64,000 nucleotides of DNA, from the NCBI RefSeq assembly GCF_014193695.1, contig NZ_JACHZR010000001.1, positions 1,773,309 to 1,837,308 on the forward strand. The letters are read 5' to 3'. Made by a program: the position numbers and the translations under genes. Within the stretch, counting starts at the first letter, position 1. Each line of letters begins with the position of its first letter. Under the pieces are notes generated by a model. It saw only the letters and a program-made list of their open reading frames with translations, searched no databases and had not been told where the DNA came from. Of this stretch, positions 53,396-63,257 are shown piece after piece. The stretch comes from Rhizobium sp. BK316. Lineage in GTDB: Bacteria > Pseudomonadota > Alphaproteobacteria > Rhizobiales > Rhizobiaceae.

Positions 53396-54298
53396 TGTGT
53401 CTTGATGGCGTACACTATCCGCCTTCACCGCCAATGGGGGTGTTGCGGGGTTCTCCCCGCAGAAGGGGTCGGCCGAGACCGTCGCTCTCCGCGTTGGGGG
53501 GAAGGTTCACATGGCTCAATTCTCAATGGAAATTATGCGCCTAACCGCGTGTCGCCGGCACAGCGTCGCGCGTTCGAGGCGATGCAGGACCGCTTGCAGG
53601 TCCTGCAGCAAGCGGTCCAGGCACAGAGTAGCCACGAGATCATTTCGGAACGCCGGCGGCGCGCCATCGATCGCTCTCGCGGTGTCATTGGCTGAGCATT
53701 AAAGAGAAACGAAAGGAAAAGCACATGGCGGAACAGGAATCCTCTTACGACGCGGCGTCCGCGCCGAGATCGCGATCGAGGTCCTCCGCGCGGTGCCCAG
53801 TTCGAGATCCGGCGGTAATTGCCGGCTCGCTCATTGGCTCCCAGCCATCGGGCGTTTCATCTTGCCGTTGCTGGGAGTGCCTTTGCTGATCCTGCGGAAT
53901 GGGATCCCGTCAGCAGGAAACCACTTAATGGCTTTCGGGGAGTTGGGGCGAATCTTAACAGCGCGCCATCAAGTAGCGTTCTAATCCCACGGAGCATTAC
54001 GAGGTTCTGGGCGAAATCCCGAAAGAGCAAACCATCATCGATGGGCCGAGTGATCGCGCATCCATCCTCAAGGTCGAGAATACCGCGTGGTGCCGAAGAG
54101 CAGTGCGCGGGTCTGGGGCTTAGCCTTGTCACGCAGATTGCCGAAACCATGGCGGAAAAGTCGGTATCGAAAGTGGTCCGTCGGGAACGAAGGTATCGAT
54201 CCAGCTCCAAAATGCAGCAAGCGGCGGACCACGTAATTGTGTGGCAATTGTTGCCCCCGAGTGTCCGGTCATCGCCATGACCGGAGCCAACGAGACAC
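53396..54298. other. Decayed stretch with gene fragments
   Basis: About 0.9 kb with no intact gene. At 53530-53695 a frame reads SPAQRRAFEAMQDRLQVLQQ and ends at a TGA, apparently the 3' part of a helical protein. An ATG at 53725 begins MAEQESSYDAAS, with a good AAAGGAAAAG upstream, but the frame changes soon afterwards. The rest shows only overlapping meaningless frames. Confidence 0.4.
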
Positions 54299-55177
54299 AT
54301 GCCCAGCAATTCGTTTTCAAATCGTCGATTTTTCAATCATTCATCCAGGGCATCGCTCCTGGGGGTTATTGCTCTGCTGATAACGGTAACCGTTTCCGGC
54401 TGTGCTGCCGTGCCGCTCAAGGAGGCGGGAACGCTCGCCTCCTACAGCAATCTCGGTCCGTCGAAGGGGACGCTCGCCAAGAAACGGCTCTACGTCGACG
54501 GGCAGCAACTGGCGCGGGTAAAGACCGTCGCCATCGTCCCGACCGTCTTTTCCTTCAGTGCCGCGTCCAAAATCAGGTCCGAGGCCGACCGGTCCCTGGT
54601 TTCCAATGCTCTCGACCGGGCGCTGTGCGTGGCGCTGAGCGACAAATACCAGATGGTCCCGGCCGGCCAGCCGGCGGATCTGACCGTGCGTTCGGTTGTT
54701 GCCGACATCGTTCCGACCAACAAGGCAGCTGCCGGGGTCGCGACCGTCGTCAGCGTCGGTTCGGGCTTTGCCCTGCCTGTGAGCGTACCGCGCCTCCCTT
54801 TCGGCCTTGGCGGCCTGGCGATCGAAGCCGAAGCACTCGATGCCACGGGAATGCAAAATGCCGCAATGCTGTGGGCGCGGGGCGCAAACTCCATTCAGGA
54901 CAAGCCGCGCGTTTCCGAGGTCGGGGACGCCTATGGTCTTGCAACGAAATTTGCCGGCGATTTCTCACGGGCGCTGATCGCCGGAAAGGAACCGAAGGGA
55001 CTGAATCTTTCGCTTCCGTCGAGACAGCGCGCCCGCTCCTGGCTCGGCGGAAAGCCGAAATATGCTGCCTGCGATGCGTTCGGCCGCGCACCCGGGCTGC
55101 TTGGTGCCCTCGCTTCGAAGTATGGCGCTCCGCCGCAATGGACGGAAAAGAAGCCGAAGCCTGCAATGACGCGTTGA
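54299..55177 (+). CDS. DUF3313-like outer-membrane lipoprotein
   Basis: A 292-residue protein. The signal segment is SLLGVIALLITVTVSGC, with Cys35 as a possible lipidation site, although Thr/Val instead of Leu at -3 makes the lipobox weak. The region KEAGTLASYSNL and the LVSNALDRALC and ADLTVRSVV blocks resemble DUF3313 lipoproteins of unknown function. It stands alone. Confidence 0.7.
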   Translation: MPSNSFSNRRFFNHSSRASLLGVIALLITVTVSGCAAVPLKEAGTLASYSNLGPSKGTLAKKRLYVDGQQLARVKTVAIVPTVFSFSAASKIRSEADRSLVSNALDRALCVALSDKYQMVPAGQPADLTVRSVVADIVPTNKAAAGVATVVSVGSGFALPVSVPRLPFGLGGLAIEAEALDATGMQNAAMLWARGANSIQDKPRVSEVGDAYGLATKFAGDFSRALIAGKEPKGLNLSLPSRQRARSWLGGKPKYAACDAFGRAPGLLGALASKYGAPPQWTEKKPKPAMTR

Positions 55178-55492
55178 CGGAAAGCATGCCCAGGCGCCGT
55201 CTAGCCGCTCCGCGAAGACATGGAACAGACGTCAAGGAGATCGACCGGCTTTGCCGGTCGAGGACGGGCGGAGACAGTGCCGGAACCCCGCGGCATTGCT
55301 CTGCCCGCCTGCCCTTCGCGTGCAGGGAGTGTCAGTCCTGACGATCTCGCCGAACGGCGGCTTATCTCCGTCGACAGTATTCGATCCGCCCCAGGAAGAC
55401 GTCGCAGGGGACGATCTGATGCAACATTCTTCCCTTTGCATAGGGACGCTGTATTCTGATGTCGCCAGACACACTTCGATTTGAGGAAGAGT
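55178..55492. other. Intergenic, nothing recognised
   Basis: 315 bases between two exported-protein genes. No gene, RNA or clear terminator was seen. It should contain the promoter of the downstream gene. Confidence 0.4.
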
Positions 55493-56071
55493 ATGCCTGT
55501 CGATCATCTTGAAATTCGTTCGCAGACGGGATCTGGCCTGGCGGGTTCGCTTGGCGACACGAAGCGTCAGGTCACGACATGCCGGAACGGTTGGTACCAT
55601 CTGAGGTGCGTGGCGTTCGGCGCGATCATTGTTGCCACACCATTCTTGAGCGCACCGGCATCCGCCGCCAATGTTCTCGAACGAGCGATCGAGGCCGCGC
55701 AGCCCTGCAAGCCATTGAAGGTCAGGCAATCGGTTTTGGGTGTGAAGGTCGAATTGGGCATCGACAAGCTCGACTTCGTTAAAGTCGATACGCTTGAAAT
55801 CCGCGTTATCGGAGATCTGGCCGAGGCAAGCGCACTCGGAACGCTCGCCTGCAGGACGTCGGACGATGCCCCTCTTCAGGGTGGTTTTTCGGCAAAGGCT
55901 CGAATTCACCTGCAGACCAATCTCGTCACCTGTGTCATGAGCGGAAGTTCGATCGAGATCGTCGAGGCCGGCGGTGAGTTCGGTGACGTTGTCACGGCAC
56001 TCGAACCCGAGATTTCGGCCGCCCTTCGCAAGGGCGTGGAGAAGGCACTGAAGAAACTCTGCGCGAGCTGA
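55493..56071 (+). CDS. Exported protein of unknown function
   Basis: A 192-residue protein. The ATG at 55493 has GAGGAAGAG directly upstream. It has an unusually long polar N-region of about 40 residues before a hydrophobic signal (FGAIIVATPFLSAPASAA), so the true start may be lower or the peptide may be atypical. The mature part is about 130 residues, with Cys in AQPCKPL, LACRT, LVTCVM and KKLCAS that could form two disulfides. I recognise no family. Confidence 0.6.
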   Translation: MPVDHLEIRSQTGSGLAGSLGDTKRQVTTCRNGWYHLRCVAFGAIIVATPFLSAPASAANVLERAIEAAQPCKPLKVRQSVLGVKVELGIDKLDFVKVDTLEIRVIGDLAEASALGTLACRTSDDAPLQGGFSAKARIHLQTNLVTCVMSGSSIEIVEAGGEFGDVVTALEPEISAALRKGVEKALKKLCAS

Positions 56072-56154
56072 AATCGCGGCGGATAGGTGAAGGGTGATCG
56101 GTCTGCAGGCTGGCGGCTTCCCATGCGCGTCTGTGCCTCATCGACACGGCGTCG

Positions 56155-56916
56155 TCACCGGAGATAGTGGATGTGCGGTCGGGCGTGATAGGGCGAGGCT
56201 TCGACGCGCGCATCCACCGAGAAAACATCCCTGAGGACTTCTTCGGTCAATACCTCGGCCGGTGTACCGGACGCAACGATCTTCCCGCTTTGCATGACGA
56301 TCAGCTCGTCGCAAAACATGGCCGCATGGTTGAGGTCGTGCAGCGCAATGATGCTGGTGACCGGCAGACTGGAGACGAGCCGCATGAGGCTGATCTGGTG
56401 CTGGATATCGAGATGGTTGGTCGGTTCATCGAGGATCAGTTCTTTCGGCGACTGCGCCAAGGCCCTTGCGATCTGGGCGCGCTGCTTTTCCCCACCGGAC
56501 AGGCTCTGCCAGCGATCATGCCGTTTGGCGGACATGCCGGCCCGCTTCAACGCTTCTTCAACAGCCTGATCGTCGGCGAGCGTCCAGCTGGAAAACATCG
56601 AGCGGTGCGGAAAGCGTCCGAGCTCGACGACATCCACGACCCTGAGATTGGCGTTGGTCGTCGCATGCTGTTCGACGAAGGCGACGCGCTGCGCGATCGT
56701 GCGACGCCCGATGGCCCTTATGTCCCTCCGGTCGAGCCAGATGCGCCCGGAATTGGGTCGCTTCAGGCCGGCAAGAAGCCGCAGCAGTGACGTCTTGCCG
56801 GAACCGTTCGGGCCAAGAAGGCCGAGCATCTTTCCCGGTGTTGCTTCGAAGGAGACGCCATCGAGTATGGTCTTCTTGCCAATTTTCCAGACGAGGTTTT
56901 CGGCTTTGATGCTCAT
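56155..56916 (-). CDS. ABC transporter ATPase, FecE/BtuD/HmuV-like
   Basis: A 253-residue nucleotide-binding subunit of a siderophore, heme or cobalamin importer. Walker A is GPNGSGKTS (residues 35-43), the signature is LSGGEKQRAQIARAL, Walker B LILDEPTNHLD and the H-loop ALHDLNHA. It overlaps the permease gene by four bases. The cargo cannot be fixed from this subunit. Confidence 0.93.
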   Translation of the reverse strand: MSIKAENLVWKIGKKTILDGVSFEATPGKMLGLLGPNGSGKTSLLRLLAGLKRPNSGRIWLDRRDIRAIGRRTIAQRVAFVEQHATTNANLRVVDVVELGRFPHRSMFSSWTLADDQAVEEALKRAGMSAKRHDRWQSLSGGEKQRAQIARALAQSPKELILDEPTNHLDIQHQISLMRLVSSLPVTSIIALHDLNHAAMFCDELIVMQSGKIVASGTPAEVLTEEVLRDVFSVDARVEASPYHARPHIHYLR

Positions 56917-57953
56917 GATGCGCGCTGGAACCGGTAAAGGATGACGGAGAAGAAGGGGACGCCAACCAGCGCCGTGACGACCCCGATCGGCAGGACCTGC
57001 TGCGGGATGAGCGCGCGTGAGGCGATGTCGGCAAGCACCATGAAGATTGCGCCAACAATGGCGCAGGCTGGGAGAAGCCGGATATGGAGCGGCCCGACGA
57101 CGAAGCGCGCCGCATGCGGCACGACAAGACCGACGAAGCCGATCGAGCCGACCATGCTGACGATCGTCGCCGTCATCATTGCGGTCAGCGAAAACAGCGC
57201 GATGCGGGTCCTGCCGACGTTGACACCAAGGGATGCGGCCGCTTCATCACCGAAGGCAAAAGCATCCAGAACCCTGGCATAGAACAGACAGGCGACAAGC
57301 CCGAAGCCGACGATGACAGAAACCAGCATAAACTCCGGCCAGCGCACGCCGCCGAAGCTGCCGAGCAGCCAGAACATGACGTCGCGAGCCTGCTGCGCGT
57401 TGCCTGATGTCGTAACCACGTAGGATGTGGCGGCGTTGAAGAGCTGCGAAGCGGCAACGCCGGCGAGGATCGTCCGGTCGGCGCCGCCGCGCGTGCCGTT
57501 GGACAGCAGCGCCACGAAAAGAAAGGCGGCAAATGCGCCGGCAAAAGCCCCGGCCGACAACGAAACCGCACCTGCACCAACGCCGAGAATGATGATGGTG
57601 ACCGCGCCGGTGGACGCGCCGGCGGAGATACCAAGCACATAGGGCTCGGCCAGGGGGTTGCGAAGCAGCGATTGCATGATCGCACCCGACAGAGCCAGTC
57701 CCGCGCCGCAGAAAGCGGCCACGAGCGCGCGGCTGAGACGATAATCCCAGATCACGGTCTCGTGGATGCGGTTGAGTTCCACCGCCGTCCATCCCAGCCT
57801 GTTCGTGACCGCGGCAAACGTCGTGGTCAGCGGGATCGGCAGGTCGCCGATCCCGACACTGATGCCGACGACCAGACCGACCGCCACAAGGGAGGCCAAC
57901 AGGAGGAGGCCGAAGGGGGCGGCCCGCTGCAGAGAGCGGTTCGAGGCGGTCAC
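56913..57953 (-). CDS. FecCD-family ABC permease
   Basis: A 346-residue inner-membrane permease with about ten helices. Family blocks are RLSRALVAAFCGAGLALSGA, NPLAEPYVLGISAGA and FVGLVVPHAARF. The GTG at 57953 overlaps the stop of the binding-protein gene (GTGA); the longer open frame to 58217 lies inside that gene and is not used. As usual for the family, two copies form the channel. Confidence 0.93.
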   Translation of the reverse strand: MTASNRSLQRAAPFGLLLLASLVAVGLVVGISVGIGDLPIPLTTTFAAVTNRLGWTAVELNRIHETVIWDYRLSRALVAAFCGAGLALSGAIMQSLLRNPLAEPYVLGISAGASTGAVTIIILGVGAGAVSLSAGAFAGAFAAFLFVALLSNGTRGGADRTILAGVAASQLFNAATSYVVTTSGNAQQARDVMFWLLGSFGGVRWPEFMLVSVIVGFGLVACLFYARVLDAFAFGDEAAASLGVNVGRTRIALFSLTAMMTATIVSMVGSIGFVGLVVPHAARFVVGPLHIRLLPACAIVGAIFMVLADIASRALIPQQVLPIGVVTALVGVPFFSVILYRFQRAS

Positions 57954-58972
57954 TTGATCAGGCCGAGTGCTTTCAGTTGCTCGGCTACCTGTTCCGCGCC
58001 GTAGATCGTGCGGATCGTCGGGTTCATGGCTTGGCCGTCCATGACGACGATTGCCTTGTTTTTCACCGCTGGCATCTGGCTGACGGCAGGATCGCTGTTC
58101 AAGAACTTGATCTTGGCTTCCGGCTTGTCGAGCTCCCAGCGGTTGCGGTCGAGATTGGCCACGACGATGACATCCGGATTGGCGGCGATGATGCTTTCCC
58201 AGCCAAGGGACGGCCATTCTGCTTCGGTGGTAATCGCATTCTTACCGCCGAGAAGATCGGCGATGAAACCGGAAGCTCCATTCTTGCCGCCGAGATAGGC
58301 ATCGGCGGAAGGCGACTGGCTGGAGAACCAAAAGACGTAGGAAAGCTGCTTGCCATCCCTGGACACGCTGGCGCGCAACGCCGCTTCACGCTTCTTGAAG
58401 TCGGCAATCAGCGCCTGGCCACGATCGGCGACGTCAAAAATCTGCGAAAGCTCGTCGATCTCCTTGTACAGCAGATCCATGTTCCAGAGCTGGTCGCGGC
58501 TGCCGTACTCGTTTTTGACCTTTTCGGTGCTGAGGCAGGTGCTCGGCGAAATGTAGCTTGGTATGCCGATCTTGTCGAAGTCCTCGCGCTTGGCGACCTT
58601 GCTCGTCGGGCCGATCAGGCTTGGCAAGGCCGCCGCCACGAAATCCGGGTCTTGCGCCAGAATCGACTCGAAGGTCGGAAACTCGACAGACAGAAGCTTG
58701 ACCTTCGCGTTGGCTTCGGCGAGCTCAGGCAGAACCTTGCTCGGCCAGAATGCGGTACCGGCCATTTTGTCTTCCAGACCGAGAAGCAGCATGATCTCCG
58801 CGCTGTTCTGGCCAAGTCCGATGGCTCGTGCTGGAGCCTTGGCGACGGTCACCTTCGCACCGCAATTGTCGAGCGTCAGCGGATAGGTGGTCGGTGCGGA
58901 CAATACCGGTGTTGCGATCAGGCCGAGCACGGCGACGAAACCTGGAACTGCGAGGGACTTGAAAACTCTCAT
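57950..58972 (-). CDS. Periplasmic binding protein, FecB/BtuF-type
   Basis: A 340-residue protein that captures a metal chelate for the FecCD/FecE transporter. The signal peptide is VPGFVAVLGLIATPVLSA. The mature part has the two-lobe class III binding fold with PARAIGLGQNSAEIMLLLGL at the start and DPDFVAA in the hinge region. The ATG at 58972 has AGGAAG upstream. Fe-siderophore is the most common cargo for this family. I see no cobalamin riboswitch in the 290 bases upstream. Confidence 0.9.
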   Translation of the reverse strand: MRVFKSLAVPGFVAVLGLIATPVLSAPTTYPLTLDNCGAKVTVAKAPARAIGLGQNSAEIMLLLGLEDKMAGTAFWPSKVLPELAEANAKVKLLSVEFPTFESILAQDPDFVAAALPSLIGPTSKVAKREDFDKIGIPSYISPSTCLSTEKVKNEYGSRDQLWNMDLLYKEIDELSQIFDVADRGQALIADFKKREAALRASVSRDGKQLSYVFWFSSQSPSADAYLGGKNGASGFIADLLGGKNAITTEAEWPSLGWESIIAANPDVIVVANLDRNRWELDKPEAKIKFLNSDPAVSQMPAVKNKAIVVMDGQAMNPTIRTIYGAEQVAEQLKALGLIK

Positions 58973-59265
58973 GAGAACTTCCTGTTCTTCGAACCCCCAA
59001 CATGGGGATTCTAAGGGCGCGCGCGGTATAACCTGCTTGCCCAAGGAAAAACAAGAGTGGTGTAGTCATCTTTTGCAGTGACAGGTGCTGGCTGAATACG
59101 CCCGCAATCATGAGAGGATAATCAACAGAAGTCCGCGCAACGCTGTTTCCTGGCAGGGCGGAGAACCAGCTCTGCCAGAACAGGTGAGCCGGCTTGCCCG
59201 TCCCGCCATCCTCCATGCCGTACAAAGCCTGATCTTGATCGCCATGAAAGTCCGGAACGAAGCTA

Positions 59266-59595
59266 TCAGCGGCCGCTATCGTCAAGCTCTTCGAGCGTGC
59301 GGAGCAGGCGTTGCTGGATCTCGGCCTCCTGCCGGTTCACGGCCGCGACAAGCCTGCGCATCGCGCCGCGCATGCCGTGGAGCTGGTCGATGAGCTCCAT
59401 GACGACGTCGACGCCGGCCTCGTTGACGCCCATTTGGCGCGTGAGGTCCAGGATCAGGCGGGCGCGGGCAAGATCGGCATCCCGGAACCGACGCCGGCCC
59501 TCGGAAATATCGGGGGCCAGCCAGCCCTGCTCGACCCACAAATCGAGCTCGGTCACGTCGATTTTGAGGTAGAGTCGGAATTCGCGATCGTCCAT
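59266..59595 (-). CDS. cbpM: Chaperone modulator CbpM
   Basis: A 109-residue MerR-like protein that binds the J-domain of CbpA and controls its activity. The helix-turn-helix-like N-terminus shows LDLWVEQGWLAP, and a coiled-coil helix follows (QLHGMRGAMRRLVAAVNRQ). It is two bases downstream of cbpA on the same strand, the usual pair. Confidence 0.9.
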   Translation of the reverse strand: MDDREFRLYLKIDVTELDLWVEQGWLAPDISEGRRRFRDADLARARLILDLTRQMGVNEAGVDVVMELIDQLHGMRGAMRRLVAAVNRQEAEIQQRLLRTLEELDDSGR

Positions 59596-59597
59596 GG

Positions 59598-60524
59598 TCA
59601 GGTCTCCATGTTCTTTCTCGGATCCTGTGTGTCGGCTGCCGCCCAGTCCTTGACGAAGGCGGTCAGCTGTTCGTCCGGCTGTTCGGGCAGCATGATCTTC
59701 AGCGTCACATAGACATCACCGGCGTCGCCGCCGCGCTTCACAACACCCTTGCCCTTGAGGCGCAGGACCTTGCCGCTGCTGGAATTTGCCGGCAGCGTCA
59801 GGTTGACCGGTCCTGATGGTGTCGGCACGCGCACCTTTCCGCCGAGTACCGCTTCTCTCAACGTGACGGGCAGATCGAGGCGGATGTCGTCGCCGTCGCG
59901 GGTGAAGAAACGGTGCGGGCGCACGCGGACGTCGATCAGCGCATCGCCGGCCGGGCCGCCGCCGAAACCGGGTTCTCCCTTGCCGCGCAGGCGCAGCGTC
60001 TGGCCGTCGCGCGTGCCGGGCGGGATCTTGACGTCGAGCGCCGGGCCGTCCGACAGTTTCACCTGGCTCTGCGTGCCATTCACGGCATCGAGGAAATCCA
60101 CCTCCATCGAGAAGCGCCGGTCCTGGCCCTTTGCGCGGAACTGGCCGCCGCCACCGCCACCGCCAGCGCGGCGCGAGAAGAAACTTGCGAAGAGATCGTC
60201 GGCGTCTCCAAAATCGGCAAAGCCGGCGCCGTTATGATAGGCGCCGCCCGGGCCGCTCGAGGAGGCATAGTCTCGATAGTAGCTGCGGGGCGCCTGTTCG
60301 GCTCCGGTGATGTCGATCTCGCCACGATCGAAGCGGCCGCGTTTCTCCTCATCGCTCAGGATTTCATAGGCGGCAGAAATCTCCTTGAACTTTGCCTCGG
60401 CCTTCTTGTCACCGGGGTTCAGGTCGGGATGGAGCTTCTTGGCAAGCTTGCGGAATGCCCCCTGAATGTCCTTCTGGGTGGCATCCCGTTTCACGCCCAG
60501 AAGCTCGTATGGATCTTGGCTCAT
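59598..60524 (-). CDS. cbpA: Curved-DNA-binding co-chaperone CbpA (DnaJ class)
   Basis: A 308-residue J-protein that stimulates DnaK. The J-domain (residues 4-68) contains the HPD motif in LHPDLNPG. A Gly-rich linker (GGGGGGG near residue 122) follows, and then two C-terminal substrate-binding domains ([17 protein letters not shown], and [13 protein letters not shown]). There is no zinc-finger, as expected for CbpA rather than DnaJ. Confidence 0.94.
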   Translation of the reverse strand: MSQDPYELLGVKRDATQKDIQGAFRKLAKKLHPDLNPGDKKAEAKFKEISAAYEILSDEEKRGRFDRGEIDITGAEQAPRSYYRDYASSSGPGGAYHNGAGFADFGDADDLFASFFSRRAGGGGGGGQFRAKGQDRRFSMEVDFLDAVNGTQSQVKLSDGPALDVKIPPGTRDGQTLRLRGKGEPGFGGGPAGDALIDVRVRPHRFFTRDGDDIRLDLPVTLREAVLGGKVRVPTPSGPVNLTLPANSSSGKVLRLKGKGVVKRGGDAGDVYVTLKIMLPEQPDEQLTAFVKDWAAADTQDPRKNMET

Positions 60525-60835
60525 ACATGTCTCCGTGTAAGGGCAGCGAATACTGCGGACTGGAATCCGCCTTGATATAGGTTGCCGGTCCGATGCTGGG
60601 GAGGGGACGAGGGCAGCGTCCTGTCATTTGGCCTGGCGAAAAGGGACGGCACCAGCTCGTAGGGTGGGCAGGGGCGCTGGCACCGGCCGTTTCCCCCTTC
60701 CGGCATGCAGTCCAGGCGGCAGCACGAAGAGCAGAACCGCACAGGCAACCATGTGGCGATCGCCACCTGTTTCCAAAGCTGCGCCTCTCCATCCGCCAGA
60801 ATGAAGCAAGGTCAACGACCGGAACGCTACGTGCC

Positions 60836-60849
60836 TTGATCAACGTCAA
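60836..60849. promoter_or_regulatory. Fnr/FixK-like box
   Basis: TTGATCAACGTCAA fits the anaerobox pattern TTGAT-N4-ATCAA in nine of ten defined positions. It lies about 310 bases upstream of cbpA. Use by a Crp/Fnr-family regulator is inferred. Confidence 0.4.
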
Positions 60850-60858
60850 AATTGACGT
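60843..60858. promoter_or_regulatory. Perfect 7-base inverted repeat
   Basis: ACGTCAA and TTGACGT flank AA. It shares its left arm with the right half of the Fnr-like box, so two dimers could compete or stack here. Confidence 0.4.
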
Positions 60859-60867
60859 GCCTGTATC

Positions 60868-61923
60868 TCATGCCGCCCCCGCCGCTTTCTCTTCGGCGAT
60901 ATCCAGCACCATCCGGCCTTCGATGGTTCCCGCTTTCAGGCTGGCAAAGATATCATTGATATCGTCGAGCGGCGCCCTGGTGATCTCGGCCCGGACGCGG
61001 CCGTCGGCGGCAAACGCAAGCGCTTCGTCGAGATCGCGGCGCGTGCCGACGATCGAGCCGCGCACGGTTATGCGCTTCAGCACGACGTCGAAGATCGGTG
61101 TCTGGAAGTTGCCCGGCGGCAGCCCGACAAGGCTGACGGTGCCCTTCCGGCGCACCATCGAGAGCGCCTGCGAGAAAGCCGGCGGGGAGACGGCGGTGAC
61201 GAGCACGCCATGTGCGCCGCCGCTCGTCGCCTTCAACACCTTTTCGACCGCGTCTTCGGAAAGCGCGTTGAGCGCAAGATCGGCGCCAACCTCGCGAGCG
61301 AGATCGAGCTTGGCGGCGGCGATATCGAGGGCGACTACCTTGAGGCCCATCGCCTTGGCATACTGGATCGCAACATGACCGAGGCCGCCGACGCCCGAGA
61401 TCGCTACCCATTCGCCGGGCCGGGCTTCGGTTTCCCTGAGACCTTTGTAGGTCGTAACCCCGGCGCAGAGGATCGGCGCGATCTCGGCGAAATTAACGCC
61501 ATCGGGAAGGCGTGCGGCAAAGGCTGCCGAGGCGATGACATATTCGGCAAAGCCGCCATCGCAGCTATAGCCGGAATTGTGCTGGTGTTCGCAAAGCGTT
61601 TCCCAGCCGGTCTCGCAATATTCGCAGCGCAGGCAGGCGTCGTGCAGCCAGGCAACGCCGACGGCATCGCCTTCCTTGAATTCTGTGACGCCGGGGCCGA
61701 GGGCGGCAACGACGCCTGCCGCTTCGTGGCCTGGAATGAAGGGCGGCCTCGGCTTGACGGGCCAGTCGCCGTCGGCTGCATGCAGGTCGGTATGGCAAAC
61801 GCCACAGGCGACCACCTTCACCAGGATTTCGCCCGGTCCGGGAACTGGCACCGGCACGCATTCGATTACAAGCGGCCTGCCGAATTCACGCACCACCGCC
61901 GCCTTCATCATCTTGCTCGTCAT
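60868..61923 (-). CDS. Zinc-dependent alcohol dehydrogenase, AdhP/AdhA-like
   Basis: A 351-residue medium-chain dehydrogenase that interconverts alcohols and aldehydes with NAD. Catalytic zinc ligands are in CGVCHTDLH and GHEAAGVV, the structural zinc site in CLRCEYCETGWETLC and the NAD fold in ISGVGGLGHVAIQYAKAMG. The ATG at 61923 has GGAG four bases away and starts the conserved MKAAVV region; an ATG at 61932 is an alternative. A much longer open frame upstream to 62979 runs antisense to the next gene and is spurious. Confidence 0.93.
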   Translation of the reverse strand: MTSKMMKAAVVREFGRPLVIECVPVPVPGPGEILVKVVACGVCHTDLHAADGDWPVKPRPPFIPGHEAAGVVAALGPGVTEFKEGDAVGVAWLHDACLRCEYCETGWETLCEHQHNSGYSCDGGFAEYVIASAAFAARLPDGVNFAEIAPILCAGVTTYKGLRETEARPGEWVAISGVGGLGHVAIQYAKAMGLKVVALDIAAAKLDLAREVGADLALNALSEDAVEKVLKATSGGAHGVLVTAVSPPAFSQALSMVRRKGTVSLVGLPPGNFQTPIFDVVLKRITVRGSIVGTRRDLDEALAFAADGRVRAEITRAPLDDINDIFASLKAGTIEGRMVLDIAEEKAAGAA

Positions 61924-62228
61924 GATCTCCATCCTTTCGCAATGATTGTCCGGCGTGATGATGAAGGGCACGCCCACCGGCGCATTGATCCATCGCAAGA
62001 CACAAGTGTCTGGCGTCGCAGGTCGGGGCGCGCCCGTTCGGATGCTGCCTGAAAAACTCCATGCCGCCTCTGAACTGGCGATACGCCTGCGGCGTTCCTC
62101 GATCAGGCACGACCGCTGCAGATGCTTGCCCTGTCCTTCATGACATATGTCAAGGATGGCGGACGGGATTGCCAATAGAAGGACGAACATCGGCAACGTC
62201 CGCACAGGTTCGATTGGAGGCTCCGTCA
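61924..62228. other. Divergent intergenic region adh / hlyD-like
   Basis: 305 bases between two divergent genes, carrying the Fnr-like palindrome at 62141-62152 and nothing else that I recognise. Confidence 0.5.
62141..62152. promoter_or_regulatory. Fnr-like palindrome TGACATATGTCA
   Basis: A perfect 12-base palindrome, extended on the right by A to GTCAA; the pattern NTGAC-N4-GTCAA suits a Crp/Fnr-family site. Its centre is about 82 bases before the TTG start of the HlyD-like gene and 223 bases before the adh start. Confidence 0.4.
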
Positions 62229-63257
62229 TTGAGAAAGCATCAGCTTTGTGTCCTGGTTTCCGCCGCTTTTCTCCTTGGCCTCGGTCAGCCGGTTCTCGCG
62301 CAGGATCGCTCCTCAGTCTTCTCGGCTCGATTCGAGGCCCTCTGGAACAAGATGACCGGCCGAGGACTGCCCGAAAATATCTCCATGTCCAATGGACGCA
62401 TCGAGGCCCAGCAGGTGCTGATTTCGGCGAAATTCGCTGGCCGGCTTGCCGATGTCCTCGTCGATGAAGGCCAGATCGTCGATGCCGGTGCGCCGATCGC
62501 CCGGATCGATACGGCCGATCTCGATGCTCAGCTTGCTGGCGCCAAGGCCCAGGTTCGCCGCAGCGAGACGAGCCAGGTCGAAGCCGAGGCCTCAATTGCC
62601 CAGCGCCAAAGCGAATTGATACTCGCCAGGCAGGAATTCGAGCGCGCTCAATCGATGAGCAGCACGGGCAGCGGCACGATGCAGCAGCTCGAACTGCGCC
62701 GCAGCCAGCTGAGCGTTGCCGAGGCCGCACAAAAGGCGGCGCTCGCAAGCCGTGACGAGGCGGAAGCGACAACGGAAGCGGCGCAGGCGGAAGTGGTGCG
62801 CATTCAAACCGTGCTCGACGATGCCGTGCTGAAGGCGCCGCGCCGGGGCCGTGTCGAATATAAGCTCGCGCAGACCGGCGAAGTCGTTGCCGCCGGTGCG
62901 CCGGTCGCGACGCTGCTCGATCTCTCCGACGTGTCGATGACGATCTTCCTGCCGGCCCGCGCCGCCGGCACCTTGGCAATCGGCGACGAGGCGCGCATCA
63001 TTCTCGATCCGGCGCCGCAATATGTCGTGCCGGCAACGGTATCCTTCGTCTCCTCGCAGGCACAGTTCACGCCGAAGACCGTCGAGACACAGGACGAGCG
63101 CGAGAAGCTGGTTTTCAGGGTGAAGCTGAAGATCGCCCCCGATCTGCTCAAGGACTATGAATCGCGCGTCAAGACGGGTGTGAGGGGGATCGGCTATGTC
63201 CGCACCGATCCCAAGTTGGCCTGGCCGGCGGAGCTGCAAGTGAAGCTGCCGCAATGA
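62229..63257 (+). CDS. HlyD-family membrane fusion protein
   Basis: A 342-residue periplasmic adaptor of an ABC exporter (YhiI-like). The signal peptide is [20 protein letters not shown] lipoyl half-motif ([21 protein letters not shown]) precedes a coiled-coil hairpin of about 90 residues, and the second half-motif is [20 protein letters not shown]. The start is TTG at 62229, with GGAGG nine bases upstream. The stop overlaps the ABC gene by four bases. Confidence 0.9.
   Translation: MRKHQLCVLVSAAFLLGLGQPVLAQDRSSVFSARFEALWNKMTGRGLPENISMSNGRIEAQQVLISAKFAGRLADVLVDEGQIVDAGAPIARIDTADLDAQLAGAKAQVRRSETSQVEAEASIAQRQSELILARQEFERAQSMSSTGSGTMQQLELRRSQLSVAEAAQKAALASRDEAEATTEAAQAEVVRIQTVLDDAVLKAPRRGRVEYKLAQTGEVVAAGAPVATLLDLSDVSMTIFLPARAAGTLAIGDEARIILDPAPQYVVPATVSFVSSQAQFTPKTVETQDEREKLVFRVKLKIAPDLLKDYESRVKTGVRGIGYVRTDPKLAWPAELQVKLPQ

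Larger units (their letters stand above)
60525..60867. other. Intergenic region upstream of cbpA
   Basis: 343 bases between cbpA and the 3' end of the alcohol dehydrogenase gene, without a convincing gene. It holds the Fnr-like site and palindrome described separately and should hold the cbpA promoter. Confidence 0.5.

Noticed and set aside
54080..54200. GLGLSLVTQIAE resembling the G2 box of a histidine kinase
   Set aside because: The match is a dozen residues with no ATPase context on either side; likely chance in a decayed stretch.
58973..59265. Possible cobalamin riboswitch before the FecBCD-type operon
   Set aside because: A CCCGCAA-like string exists, but on the wrong strand and without the other conserved B12 box elements.
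61924..62979. Upstream extension of the alcohol dehydrogenase frame to 703 codons
   Set aside because: The extra 350 codons are antisense to the HlyD-like gene, and the conserved dehydrogenase starts at 61923 with its own ribosome binding site.
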